Source: JBDROU01 sp043809745 [NCBI: bacterium]
Lineage (GTDB): Bacteria > Elusimicrobiota > JBDRMW01
Reading direction: 5' to 3'
DNA: 29,224 nucleotides
Assembly (NCBI GenBank): GCA_043809745.1
Contig: JBDROU010000026.1
Location: 1-29,224, forward strand
The translations under genes were made by a program, and so were the position numbers. Positions 21,428-29,224 of this stretch are shown piece after piece. The notes beneath the pieces are model-generated. The model did no database searches. It was not told the origin of the DNA and was given only the letters and a program-made list of their open reading frames with translations. Positions within the stretch are counted from its first letter, which is position 1. Every line of letters begins with the position of its first letter.

Positions 21428-22789
21428 TTAGTTTGCAGTAATTTCTAATTGACCGGAAGATATGTCTTCTAAACTAATGATATCATTCTCATTTCTTGAT
21501 TGATCCAATTCAGAAATGTACCGTAAAATGCGGCGTTTTTGTTCTTTGAACTCCTCCATTCCCTCCTCTTTAACGCTCTCTGCAGGAGGAAATTTTAATG
21601 TTAAATAATTCATGAGTTTTTCATTAACCTTAATTCTGAAGTCCAGATGCGGCCCGGTTGCAAGCCCTGTTGAACCTACATAGCCGATCTCCTGCCCCTG
21701 ATTTACATGCACTCCGACTTTTATCCCATTTTTTATAATCGAAAGATGCCCATAAGCTGTTGTGTAAACAGAATTATGCTTAATAATAACTGCTTTGCCA
21801 GATTCACCCTTCCAACCAGCATGTATAACCTTACCATCTGCTACGCTTTGAACAGGTGTACCTCTTGGTGCCGCATAATCGATTCCTCTATGAGGCCGAT
21901 AATATTTTAAGATCGGATGAAACCTTCTATTAGTGAAATATGAGCTAATTCGCGCATAATTCAGCGGGGCTTTTAAGAAATTTCTGCGTTTAGATTTGCC
22001 ATTTATATCATAATAACCGCCCTTCCCATCCTTCGTCTTGAAGTAAATACCCAGAACCTTACCCGTTTCTTTTCCGCTATATTCTGCTGCTAAAATAGTC
22101 CCTTCTTTCATTACGCCATTTTTGCCAATTTCACGTTCCCATATAACTCTATAACTATCACCAACCCTCTGCTCTGTATTAAAATCAATATCCCACTGAA
22201 ATGCTAATACGAATGCTTGGAAAATATCATGTGAAAGCCCCTGGTTTTTCACCATTGAGTTCCATAAAGAACTATTAATTTTTCCTTCAACACCCTGTAT
22301 TCGTTTAATGGTCTCTATCTTTCCCTTAAATGCCTCATATACACCGGAAGTCGAAAGCTTAACTTCAGCATAATTAAATGGTTCAAAAGCTGGGTTATAA
22401 TTAACCTTAAATGATAGCAAACAACCTGTCGTTGAACACGCAATTGTAAACGAATCACCGGGTTTTATTCTGGAAGGATTATAATCGATATTTTTAAGTT
22501 CCTTTTTTATAACTAAAAATGCCTTTTCATCTATCTGATAATTCTTTAACAGATCATAAATTGTATCCCCTCTTTTAATCTCACCCTCATAGATTATTTC
22601 CAATGGTTGTTCCTCTTTTACTTCAGATTTAAGCAAATACCCTAAAAAAACATATACTAAAATGACAACTCCTAAAAATCCCACAGCCATGACTGCTTTT
22701 TTAGAATCTATAGAAGCGACTTTTCTTTTAATCTTTTTTAGTGTTAAAAAACGCTTTATATACTTCTTGATTAATCTTTTGAGCAACAT
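21428..22789 (-). CDS. Membrane-anchored M23 peptidase (MepM-like)
   Basis: The 453-residue protein has a basic N-terminus, one membrane segment (about 33-52), a LysM/OapA-like region (EGEIKRGDTIYDLLKNYQID, about 72-110), a linker of beta structure, and an M23 domain (about 285-400) with RPHRGIDYAAPRGTP (HxxxD) and GPHLDFRI. In the last motif the usual HxH is HxD, a variant seen in other M23 proteins, so activity is plausible but the zinc ligand set is altered. It would cleave peptidoglycan crosslinks in the periplasm. The start at 22789 overlaps the NYN gene by 62 nt; AGAGG lies about 10 nt upstream. Confidence 0.85.
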   Translation of the reverse strand: MLLKRLIKKYIKRFLTLKKIKRKVASIDSKKAVMAVGFLGVVILVYVFLGYLLKSEVKEEQPLEIIYEGEIKRGDTIYDLLKNYQIDEKAFLVIKKELKNIDYNPSRIKPGDSFTIACSTTGCLLSFKVNYNPAFEPFNYAEVKLSTSGVYEAFKGKIETIKRIQGVEGKINSSLWNSMVKNQGLSHDIFQAFVLAFQWDIDFNTEQRVGDSYRVIWEREIGKNGVMKEGTILAAEYSGKETGKVLGIYFKTKDGKGGYYDINGKSKRRNFLKAPLNYARISSYFTNRRFHPILKYYRPHRGIDYAAPRGTPVQSVADGKVIHAGWKGESGKAVIIKHNSVYTTAYGHLSIIKNGIKVGVHVNQGQEIGYVGSTGLATGPHLDFRIKVNEKLMNYLTLKFPPAESVKEEGMEEFKEQKRRILRYISELDQSRNENDIISLEDISSGQLEITAN

Positions 22790-23234
22790 TTGGATCTAAC
22801 CTCTTCTCCGAAATCTCCACTTGTAAACTGCGTTTTGGGATTACCTTATCAAATCGCGCTTTGAACTCCTGAACGCTGAGCACTCTGCAACCCTCTGATT
22901 TAACATATGATTTAATATCTTTTTTATCATCTGAAACAACTGTCACTTCCTTCTTTCTTTTCACTTTTGTTATAAATTCTCTAATCCAAACATCAGCACT
23001 CTTCCCTCGAGCAAATACAATCCTAAAGTTACTCAATTTTGCTATTATATTAGGCAAACTGTATTCACCAGAACTATCAAATACCAACACCGCGGAAATA
23101 TTCTTTTTACTTTTTAAACAATATGTTTCAACAAAGCTGATTAACTTTTCCCGCGCTTTTTTTAAGTTATTATTCCCCTGTTCATTAAACTTTAGCCTAT
23201 AGATGACATTATATCCGTCTATAACATACATCAT
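22728..23234 (-). CDS. NYN-domain (YacP/Rae1-like) ribonuclease
   Basis: The 168-residue protein is a PIN-fold NYN domain: YVIDGYNVIYRL with the first acidic residue, AVLVFDSSGEYSLP, RGKSADVWIREFI (the central acidic residue), and VTVVSDDKKDIKSYVKSEG with the third acidic pair. YacP/Rae1 relatives cut mRNA on the ribosome or other RNA. The start codon overlaps the coiled-coil stop (TAATG), and its end lies inside the M23 gene, so it is part of a tightly packed operon. Confidence 0.85.
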   Translation of the reverse strand: MMYVIDGYNVIYRLKFNEQGNNNLKKAREKLISFVETYCLKSKKNISAVLVFDSSGEYSLPNIIAKLSNFRIVFARGKSADVWIREFITKVKRKKEVTVVSDDKKDIKSYVKSEGCRVLSVQEFKARFDKVIPKRSLQVEISEKRLDPNVAQKINQEVYKAFFNTKKD

Positions 23235-25951
23235 TACTTGTTTTCCTTGTCCTGATTGGCTAATACATTTTTCTCGATTTGCTTTACAAAATCAGAATTT
23301 TCAACAAAAGAAGAACCTGCGATAGAAGCCTCTTCGCTTAGCGATGTTTCTCGCTGTATTAATTCTCTGTTTAACATACCTATCTCCTTCTCCTTAAGCT
23401 TTACGAGTCTTTCAAGCTGAAAAAAATCACCGGGAGGATTTTTCTCTAATATATTTATTTCTTTTTCCATAGTGCTGAACTTGCTTTTAAATACGGATTG
23501 TTTTACCTTTGCTTTTTCAACTCTATCTTTTAGGAAATCCTGCTGTTTTTTAAGATGCTGCACTTTCAACAAAAACGGCTTTAGAAGATCTTCACCTTCC
23601 TTAGACTGCATGCGTGCCCGGTCCCTAACTTGATCAAGATAAATTTGCAATCTTTGCGTAATCCTGGAAAGGTTCTCTTCTTTTTTCTGCAAATCTTTAT
23701 CCAATAACTCGTCCCTTAATGCCAGCCTTACTTTCAGCGTCTGAATTTCCTCATTTTTTGATTTAAGTTCGGAAGCTGACGTTTTCTTATACTCATCAAT
23801 CTTTAATTTTAAATTTAAAATATGCTTCTGAATTGGCTGGAGCGCGCGCCTCAAATTTGTCTCATTCATATTGCTTATCTCTCTAAATTCACTTTCATTC
23901 AAACTAATACTTTTCTGCAGCTTCCTTATTTCATTTTCCGCATCAATTTTTGCCTTCTCAACAAGCTGCTGTTTCTTTGCAATTTCACCTTGTATTCTAC
24001 CTATCTCATTTTTAAGCTCAGTGTTTATTACTTTATACTCGTTTTCTTTTTTAGAGAGCACACCTTTAATATCTTTTTGCTTTTGATTGTTTTCCATTAT
24101 TAGATTTTCCAGCTTGTGGCTTAACGCTTTTTTCTCGGCTGATGCAATATTCATCTCAACATCTAACGTCTTTTGCAGCTCTTTTAACTCAATTTCCAAA
24201 TTCTCTTTTTGCTGAACAATATCCTGTTTCAACTCGCTTCTTGCTCTTTCATTTCTCTTAGACAACTCATCATACTTTTCTTTCAGTGAATCCAGCTCAG
24301 CCGCATGCATGTTGGAAAGTTCATTTTCATTTATTTGTTCAATCTCTAATGACTTTGTAAGCTCATCTATTTGAGCCAACAGCGATTCCTTGGATTTTGC
24401 AAAACTCTCTTCCTTGACCCCTAACTCATCCTTTAATTGCCCGAGCGTATTTGAACTTTCCTGACTAACATTTTTTAATTCGTTCTGCAATCTTTCAACC
24501 AACTCCTGCTTCTTATGCTGCTCCTTCTCAATATTGTCACTCAAATTTTTGAGTTGATTAAGGAGCATCTTTTTTTCTTTATCAAATTCCTGCCTTTTAA
24601 GAGAACTTTCTTCTTCCCACTCGCGTTCAGTATTTATTATCCTCTGTCTTAAATAAGAAACCTCTGTCTCGTAATCTGCATTTCGCTTTTGAAAATTATC
24701 CCTGTCAGCAACCAAGCGATTTTGATACTCATCCCTTGCCTTCAGCAAACTTTTTTCTTCCTCTTTGTAAGCATTCAGTTCTTTGTTAACTTCCTCTCTT
24801 AATTTTCGCTCAGCATTGTTTAGTTCTTCGCTGAGTTTCTCAAAATCTTGCTTTTTTATGCTTATTATTTCATTCTGTTCTTCTTCTAAGGCTTTATGCC
24901 TTTCTTCGGCTAATCTCATTTTATAATTTACGCGCCGTTTAAATATTTCTGTTGTTTTTTGAAACTGATTTCTTCTTCCCTGCAATTTTGAATCTGCCTC
25001 AATAATTTGAGCATTTAGTTCAAATATTTCCTCTTCTTTTCTATCTAATAAAAGTTCATTCTGCGATTCTTGATTTCTAAGTCCTTGTTTTAACAACTCT
25101 ATTTCATTGTTCAAAACTTGCCTTAAATCACCGATTCGTTCGCGTCCGCTCTCACGATCATTCTCAAGCAAATTCACAAAATCCACTTTCTTATCTTTAA
25201 TGGAATTTATTTCATTGTTATACTTACTAATTTGCTCGGAAGAAAAAGATACGTACTCACTTATTGTTTTATTTAACTGCTGTAATCCGGTTCTTAGTTC
25301 TGATTTCAAATTATTTAGCGCTTGATTGCCGTCCGACAATTCAACATTTTGCTCTTTTGCAAACCCCTTATACCTTTGCAGCAAGATATTAAAGGCCTCA
25401 TCTTTTTCCTTAAGCCTTAAAACAAAACGTTCTTGAGCAGCTGTTACTGTCTCATTAACATGTTGATATTCCGCAATCAGCGGTTGTATCTGTGTTGGCA
25501 ATACACTAAGCTGATTATTGGTTACATCAGCAACTAAATCCTTCATATTTTCATATTCACTAAAAACCTTCATTGAATTTTCTCTTTGATCATTTATAAA
25601 TTTAACCAAACTCGCTGTTCCTCGACCAAATTGCTGCATCTCTTGTTTAATTCCGGATAGCTCGATTTGTTCAGCTAACTTTTCTTTTTCGGATTTCCAG
25701 CTATTAAATACATTATTGAAAGCGCTGATCTGGGATTCTAGATTATTTATTCTTTTTTGAAGTGTCTGGATTTTATAATGCTGAGGATCTGCCTGTTCGG
25801 CTGTCCAACCTTTTACATCAGGTGACGTGAACAAACCGCTTGAAGTTTCTTCTTCAGACTCATCATATTCAAACTCACGCAGCTTACCTATAACCCAAAA
25901 GAAGATAATTATGGTTAATACAATGACTGTAGTAGAAATTATTAAGAACAT
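23234..25951 (-). CDS. Membrane-anchored 905-residue coiled-coil protein
   Basis: Residues about 3-22 form a membrane helix, followed by an acidic linker with FTSPDVKGWT, and then almost unbroken heptad-rich helix from about 60 to 890, with runs of Glu, Lys and Gln and Leu/Ile at a and d positions. It has no catalytic motif that I recognise. The topology suggests a long rod anchored in the inner membrane, facing the cytoplasm or periplasm. It sits between a thioredoxin lipoprotein and the NYN nuclease, overlapping both by one base. A structural or scaffolding role is inferred; SMC- or KASH-like matches from sequence alone would be low-complexity artefacts. Confidence 0.8.
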   Translation of the reverse strand: MFLIISTTVIVLTIIIFFWVIGKLREFEYDESEEETSSGLFTSPDVKGWTAEQADPQHYKIQTLQKRINNLESQISAFNNVFNSWKSEKEKLAEQIELSGIKQEMQQFGRGTASLVKFINDQRENSMKVFSEYENMKDLVADVTNNQLSVLPTQIQPLIAEYQHVNETVTAAQERFVLRLKEKDEAFNILLQRYKGFAKEQNVELSDGNQALNNLKSELRTGLQQLNKTISEYVSFSSEQISKYNNEINSIKDKKVDFVNLLENDRESGRERIGDLRQVLNNEIELLKQGLRNQESQNELLLDRKEEEIFELNAQIIEADSKLQGRRNQFQKTTEIFKRRVNYKMRLAEERHKALEEEQNEIISIKKQDFEKLSEELNNAERKLREEVNKELNAYKEEEKSLLKARDEYQNRLVADRDNFQKRNADYETEVSYLRQRIINTEREWEEESSLKRQEFDKEKKMLLNQLKNLSDNIEKEQHKKQELVERLQNELKNVSQESSNTLGQLKDELGVKEESFAKSKESLLAQIDELTKSLEIEQINENELSNMHAAELDSLKEKYDELSKRNERARSELKQDIVQQKENLEIELKELQKTLDVEMNIASAEKKALSHKLENLIMENNQKQKDIKGVLSKKENEYKVINTELKNEIGRIQGEIAKKQQLVEKAKIDAENEIRKLQKSISLNESEFREISNMNETNLRRALQPIQKHILNLKLKIDEYKKTSASELKSKNEEIQTLKVRLALRDELLDKDLQKKEENLSRITQRLQIYLDQVRDRARMQSKEGEDLLKPFLLKVQHLKKQQDFLKDRVEKAKVKQSVFKSKFSTMEKEINILEKNPPGDFFQLERLVKLKEKEIGMLNRELIQRETSLSEEASIAGSSFVENSDFVKQIEKNVLANQDKENK

Positions 25952-26370
25952 TATTTAATGTAAGGACTCAAGTATTCTCTCAGCTGCTCTTTTTCATGGT
26001 AACCCATTAATTTTTTTTCAAGTTTTCCATCATTATAAATTATTAATGTAGGAATACTTCTAACCTGATATTGAGCTGCCAAATCCTGATTATTGTCTAC
26101 ATTTACATTCGCTATTATAACTTTTCCTTCCAATTCTTCGGCCAACTCTTCTATTATTGGCTTTTGCATTCTGCAAGGTGGACACCAATCTGCGTAGAAA
26201 TCAACTAATACAGTTCCTTTAGTCTCTAATACATTTTGTTTAAAGTTCTTCCCGTTTAAAACAACAACCTTACTACTGCCTGCACTTTGCGGGACTGACT
26301 CTTTTTGAGGCTGACAAGCCCAGCAGAAAATAACTAATGTTACGCCAAATAACTTTAGAATATTGTTCAT
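25951..26370 (-). CDS. Thioredoxin-like lipoprotein with CPPC active site
   Basis: The 139-residue protein starts with a hydrophobic stretch ending in a Cys at 19 (VIFCWAC), a weak lipobox, then a thioredoxin domain: VLVDFYADWCPPCRMQKP (Cys 63 and 66), ANVNVDNNQDLAAQYQVRSI, and cis-Pro in SIPTLIIYNDG. CPPC replaces the CGPC of housekeeping thioredoxins and changes redox potential. Export to the periplasm suggests disulfide reduction or exchange of envelope proteins. It follows the TPR gene by 17 nt and overlaps the coiled-coil gene by one base. Confidence 0.88.
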   Translation of the reverse strand: MNNILKLFGVTLVIFCWACQPQKESVPQSAGSSKVVVLNGKNFKQNVLETKGTVLVDFYADWCPPCRMQKPIIEELAEELEGKVIIANVNVDNNQDLAAQYQVRSIPTLIIYNDGKLEKKLMGYHEKEQLREYLSPYIK

Positions 26371-26387
26371 TATTTTTTCTCCTTAGT

Positions 26388-27413
26388 TTAAAACTTAACT
26401 TTTTTAATGTATCGACCTTTTCCGGGATCATCTCCAAATTCCATTTTTTGAAGTTCATCAGAAGTCAAATCACAGCTCATCCAAAAACCAACCAGCTTAT
26501 TTTGTATAACAATTCTTCTTTGTTGAGTACGTTTATATTTATGAGGACATTCCCCGCAAGTAAAGCTATCAGAATCATTCAGCTCCTTTTGCCTGCAGCG
26601 AAAGAAAACTTCTGGAGACTTGTGTGTTTGAGCTTTCACTTTAATATTATAAAGAGGATTTCTTCTTTTGTTTATCCTTTCCAGTGAAGCGATTTTGGCA
26701 TGGATAAGGGTCAACCTATCATCACTTTCGCCTTTATCTTCTTTATATATTTCTAACATCCTGTTTAGACTCGTTATATCATTTAGTCTCTCCAAAGGTA
26801 CCTGTTCAAAACATTTTAAAGCTTCATCAAAACGTTCCTCATCGTACATAAGATGCCCATAATAACACAGTGCTTCATCGCGGAAACTGCCATTTTCTAT
26901 TTCCAGCGCTTTATTTATATAAAATTTTGCTGAATCAATCCTGGCGAGTATATGATAGCACACCCCCAGACCAAACAGACCCTCTTCGCTTTCCGGATTT
27001 ATAGAGAGCGCCCCCTTATAATACCCAAGCGCATCCTCAGGACAATTTACTTCATAATATCCGCGCGCAATCTCTAAATATAACATCTCATTCTCGGGAT
27101 TTGCCTCTAATATCTGCCTGAAATACATCTCTGCTTCCTCAAATTTTGACATTGTAAGAAAGATCTTACCCATCCCCATCAAAGCATCTGCATTACCCCG
27201 GTAATGATTTAATATGCTTTCGAAAATACGTCTAGCATCAACATATTCATCCATGTCGATATAACAAAAACCTAAACAGAGATTTAAGTTTAAGTTATCA
27301 GGGAACCGATTCACAGCTTCGCGGAATATTTTAAGGGCCTCTTCCATATTGCCCTTTCTCCAAAACTGGTAACCCAGATCCTCATATTCTTGCGGATTAT
27401 TAGCCTGATACAT
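26388..27413 (-). CDS. TPR-repeat protein
   Basis: The 341-residue protein has about six tetratricopeptide repeats from residue 5 to 235 (for example GYQFWRKGNMEEALKIFREA, SKFEEAEMYFRQILEANPEN, CPEDALGYYKGALSINPESE), typical of protein-binding scaffolds. The C-terminal part has Cys pairs (FRCRQ, FTCGECPHKY) that might bind a metal. No signal peptide is seen. The ATG overlaps metF by 14 nt. Partners are unknown; gene context suggests one-carbon or envelope roles without deciding. Confidence 0.85.
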   Translation of the reverse strand: MYQANNPQEYEDLGYQFWRKGNMEEALKIFREAVNRFPDNLNLNLCLGFCYIDMDEYVDARRIFESILNHYRGNADALMGMGKIFLTMSKFEEAEMYFRQILEANPENEMLYLEIARGYYEVNCPEDALGYYKGALSINPESEEGLFGLGVCYHILARIDSAKFYINKALEIENGSFRDEALCYYGHLMYDEERFDEALKCFEQVPLERLNDITSLNRMLEIYKEDKGESDDRLTLIHAKIASLERINKRRNPLYNIKVKAQTHKSPEVFFRCRQKELNDSDSFTCGECPHKYKRTQQRRIVIQNKLVGFWMSCDLTSDELQKMEFGDDPGKGRYIKKVKF

Positions 27414-28308
27414 TTGGTTTGATTATTTCTAAATTTATTCTATCAATTAATTTTTCTAATGCTCGATTATTACCCATTGTCATTAAATGCACGCCTCTTA
27501 TAAAAGGCCTTAATGATTTGATTAGCTCCCATGCTATCTCAATACCTTCCGACTCCGGATCAGCTGAACTTTCCAATCTTTCTACTATAAAATCTGGTAT
27601 TTTCACTCCTGGAATTTTTGAATTAAAAAATCGCGCTTGCTTAGAGCTTTTTAACGGGAATATACCCGCCAATAAATTCAACTTTTCCGCAGAAATATAT
27701 TCTTTTTCAAACAAATTTATAAACTCTTCCAGCACTTGTTTATCGAAAATTAACTGCGTTTGAAAAAATTCCGCGCCGGCTTCAATCTTTCTTACAGTTT
27801 GAAGCACCTGCAGTTCTTTCGGTTCAGCGCCCGGGTTTACAGCAGCACCAATAAAAAAATTCGGTTTGCCTATCAGATCCTTACCGGCAAGATCTTTCCC
27901 GCTAATCAAAGTTTTAGCTGTTGCAATAAGGGTTATCGCATCCAGATCAAAAACAGCTTTTGCCTGCGGATGGTCTCCGGAAGAAATTGTATCTCCCGTA
28001 AGCATCAAAATATTTTTCACTCCTAAAATGGATAAAGCAAGCAGATCAGACTGCAAAGCCAACCTGTTTCTATCTCTGCAAGTAAGCTGGCATATCGGGC
28101 TAATTCCTTTTTCAACCAATAATCTGCTCAAGGCAAGCGGGGAAGACCTCATAATTGCCCTTTGATTATCGGTAATATTGATTCCGTGAATCTTGTCTTT
28201 AATCTTAACCGCTTCACTTACAACATAAGAAAGATCTGTCCCTTTAACGGGTGCTAATTCCGCTGTTACCGTAAATATTTTTTTTCTTAAAGACTCTTCA
28301 ATATCCAT
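27400..28308 (-). CDS. metF: Methylenetetrahydrofolate reductase
   Basis: The 302-residue protein is a MetF-type TIM barrel: VTAELAPVKGTDLSYV at the start, HGINITDNQRAIMRSSPLAL, ICQLTCRDRNRLALQSDLLA (substrate and flavin site), NILMLTGDTISSGDHPQAKA, and GAEFFQTQLIFDKQVLEEFI. It reduces methylene-THF to methyl-THF, the methyl donor for methionine and, in acetogens, acetyl-CoA synthesis. The MetV gene lies 4 nt upstream; in such MetVF pairs both proteins form the enzyme. It overlaps the TPR gene by 14 nt. Confidence 0.93.
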   Translation of the reverse strand: MDIEESLRKKIFTVTAELAPVKGTDLSYVVSEAVKIKDKIHGINITDNQRAIMRSSPLALSRLLVEKGISPICQLTCRDRNRLALQSDLLALSILGVKNILMLTGDTISSGDHPQAKAVFDLDAITLIATAKTLISGKDLAGKDLIGKPNFFIGAAVNPGAEPKELQVLQTVRKIEAGAEFFQTQLIFDKQVLEEFINLFEKEYISAEKLNLLAGIFPLKSSKQARFFNSKIPGVKIPDFIVERLESSADPESEGIEIAWELIKSLRPFIRGVHLMTMGNNRALEKLIDRINLEIIKPNVSG

Positions 28309-28312
28309 AACA

Positions 28313-28963
28313 CTACTTTTTCTGCAGCTTTATTTTATGCGGCTTGGAGTTAGCCCTGTTATTCTTGATTTTCCGCAGTTTTCTTAGTCCGCCAATCTCA
28401 TCTCTCTGCTTTAATCGGGAATAAATCAAATACCATGCACAATCAAGCTCTGTGTTTTCTTCGCATTTCCCTTCATTAGACCCTCCACATGGCCCATTAA
28501 CCAATCCCTTGGGACATCTGGTTACCGGGCATATCCCTGCGGTTATGTCCAGCATACAGTCGCCGCATACTGAACAGAGTTCTCTGAAATTGGAAAGATT
28601 TTCAATCCCGCCTGCAAATAGTGAATCCAGCATAGGCAATACCTTTTTCTCGGTAATTTCAGCTACTGTTTGTACCCCCGACCCGCAAGAAAAAACTAGT
28701 ATGGCTTCACTCTTATTTATTGCTGATTCCTGCTCTCTAAAAAGCTTTTTCGCTAATCTTAGATCGCAAGCTTCCTCCAACACAGCCCAACCGTTAACCT
28801 TTTTTCCGTCTTTCTCTAAATACCCACTGAACTGCTTGACCTGATCTTCCCCACCTGTCTTGCAGACAGTAGCGCAATCCCCGCATCCAATAAGAAAAAA
28901 ACTCTTATACGGACGTATTAATTCTTTTATGGTTGCAATATCTTTATTGCTAGTTCCTATCAT
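28313..28963 (-). CDS. metV: MetV-like methylenetetrahydrofolate reductase partner, iron-sulfur/zinc protein
   Basis: The 216-residue protein belongs to the MTHFR C-terminal/MetV group (PF12225). Cys motifs at 27-35 (CGDCATVC) and about 130-190 (CSVCGDCMLDITAGICPVTR, CPKGLVNGPCGG, KCEENTELDC) bind an iron-sulfur cluster and zinc in studied MetVF enzymes. The metV-metF order and 4-nt gap match Wood-Ljungdahl loci. The ATG at 28963 has only a weak AAAAGG upstream. It is the first gene of the operon, whose promoter lies in the 190-nt gap to the right edge gene; I see no clear -35/-10 pair on the minus strand. Confidence 0.92.
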   Translation of the reverse strand: MIGTSNKDIATIKELIRPYKSFFLIGCGDCATVCKTGGEDQVKQFSGYLEKDGKKVNGWAVLEEACDLRLAKKLFREQESAINKSEAILVFSCGSGVQTVAEITEKKVLPMLDSLFAGGIENLSNFRELCSVCGDCMLDITAGICPVTRCPKGLVNGPCGGSNEGKCEENTELDCAWYLIYSRLKQRDEIGGLRKLRKIKNNRANSKPHKIKLQKK

Positions 28964-29115
28964 AATCGCTAGCCTTTTACGTAATACCTACTTAAATAAT
29001 AATATATTATTAGCCCTAATGCTATAATACATTGCTATACATTCTATATAATTTACCAATTTTTTGCCATTCAAACAATTAAAATGGGTGCATCCCTGCA
29101 TTTGCAAACCCCCTA

Positions 29116-29144
29116 TTGCAAATATGTATGTAATATACTATAAT
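29116..29144 (+). promoter_or_regulatory. Promoter of the right-edge gene, almost leaderless
   Basis: TTGCAA (29116-29121) and a perfect TATAAT (29139-29144) are 17 bp apart. The start near 29151 would leave about 3 nt before the ATG at 29154. Confidence 0.6.
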
Positions 29145-29155
29145 TACATACATAT
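29122..29155. promoter_or_regulatory. 34-bp perfect dyad, 13-bp arms with 8-bp centre
   Basis: ATATGTATGTAAT (29122-29134) and ATTACATACATAT (29143-29155) are exact complements around ATACTATA. It fills the promoter spacer, the -10 box and the start codon, the position of an operator blocking transcription. The likely binder is the gene product itself or a neighbour. The repeat shares the word ATGTAATA with the operator block at 11576-11583. Confidence 0.65.
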
Positions 29156-29224
29156 GAAGAACCATATTAATCAATTGAGTAAAGCTAAACAGCAAATAAG
29201 CATTTTAGCCAAAGAAATCAATTA
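29154..29224 (+). CDS. N-terminus of an unidentified protein (cut by window edge)
   Basis: ATG 29154 opens a frame of 23 residues beginning MKNHINQLSKAKQQIS, lysine- and glutamine-rich and probably helical. Not recognised. The strong promoter and operator-like dyad directly before it suggest a real, regulated gene, possibly a small DNA-binding protein that controls itself. There is no room for a Shine-Dalgarno in the predicted transcript. Confidence 0.45.
   Translation, partial: MKNHINQLSKAKQQISILAKEIN

Noticed and set aside
23234-25951. SMC or chromosome-partition protein
   Set aside because: There are no Walker motifs or hinge; the likeness is generic coiled coil.
29122-29155. loxP-like recombination site (13-8-13 layout)
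   Set aside because: The layout matches loxP-type sites, but the dyad sits exactly over a promoter and start codon, has no recombinase gene in view, and its arms are simple ATGT/ACAT words. An operator is the simpler reading.

Overview
The window is AT-rich DNA from what looks like an uncultivated, probably anaerobic bacterium with an outer membrane. It carries a porin-like beta-barrel, a lipoprotein thioredoxin, M23 peptidases and a MetV/MetF pair of the kind used in the Wood-Ljungdahl methyl branch. Long-form HisG, GltX and many secreted or coiled-coil proteins would suit a candidate phylum such as Omnitrophota, but the taxon is an inference and the window has no marker that proves it.

Positions 1-3900 hold mixed accessory genes: the start of an IS3-type transposase, the C-terminal scrap of a P-type cation ATPase, an L-lactate dehydrogenase with its own promoter, a flavodoxin-fold quinone reductase, an outer-membrane beta-barrel, a Fic C-terminal scrap and a pRiA4b ORF-3-like protein.

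Positions 3990-16790 form a modular accessory island ending at an intact tRNA-Gln(CUG) gene. Three related repeat units lie in the same orientation (about 3994-4687, 12876-13589 and 16096-16758). Each has a conserved left segment, a GIY-YIG nuclease gene on the minus strand, an imperfect palindrome (P), a strong hairpin (H), and the last bases of a tRNA-Gln gene (7 nt, 42 nt with two changes, and the whole gene, from left to right). Between the units sit cargo modules. Module A (4.9-12.8 kb) has a secreted three-gene operon (DUF4846-M23 peptidase, YARHG-DUF3160 protein, CapA-like phosphatase), a broken phage terminase and an AAA-DUF4143 ATPase with twin operators. Module B (13.6-16.1 kb) has an AbiEi/AbiEii toxin-antitoxin pair with a clear autoregulatory promoter and a frameshifted phosphoesterase. 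A 99-bp direct repeat (97/99 identical) brackets module B. This array is the most interesting structure in the window.

Positions 16790-29000 look like ordinary chromosome, all on the minus strand, in two operons. The right one runs metV-metF-TPR-thioredoxin-giant coiled coil-NYN nuclease-M23 peptidase with overlapping or nearly touching genes. The left one has a promoter at 21373-21400 and runs macro-domain protein-hisG-gltX-macro-domain protein-macro-domain protein-tRNA-Gln. The three macro domains share an unusual [S/C]PD[S/T] signature in place of NAAN. At the right edge a divergent, nearly leaderless gene begins under a promoter overlapped by a perfect 13-8-13 dyad.
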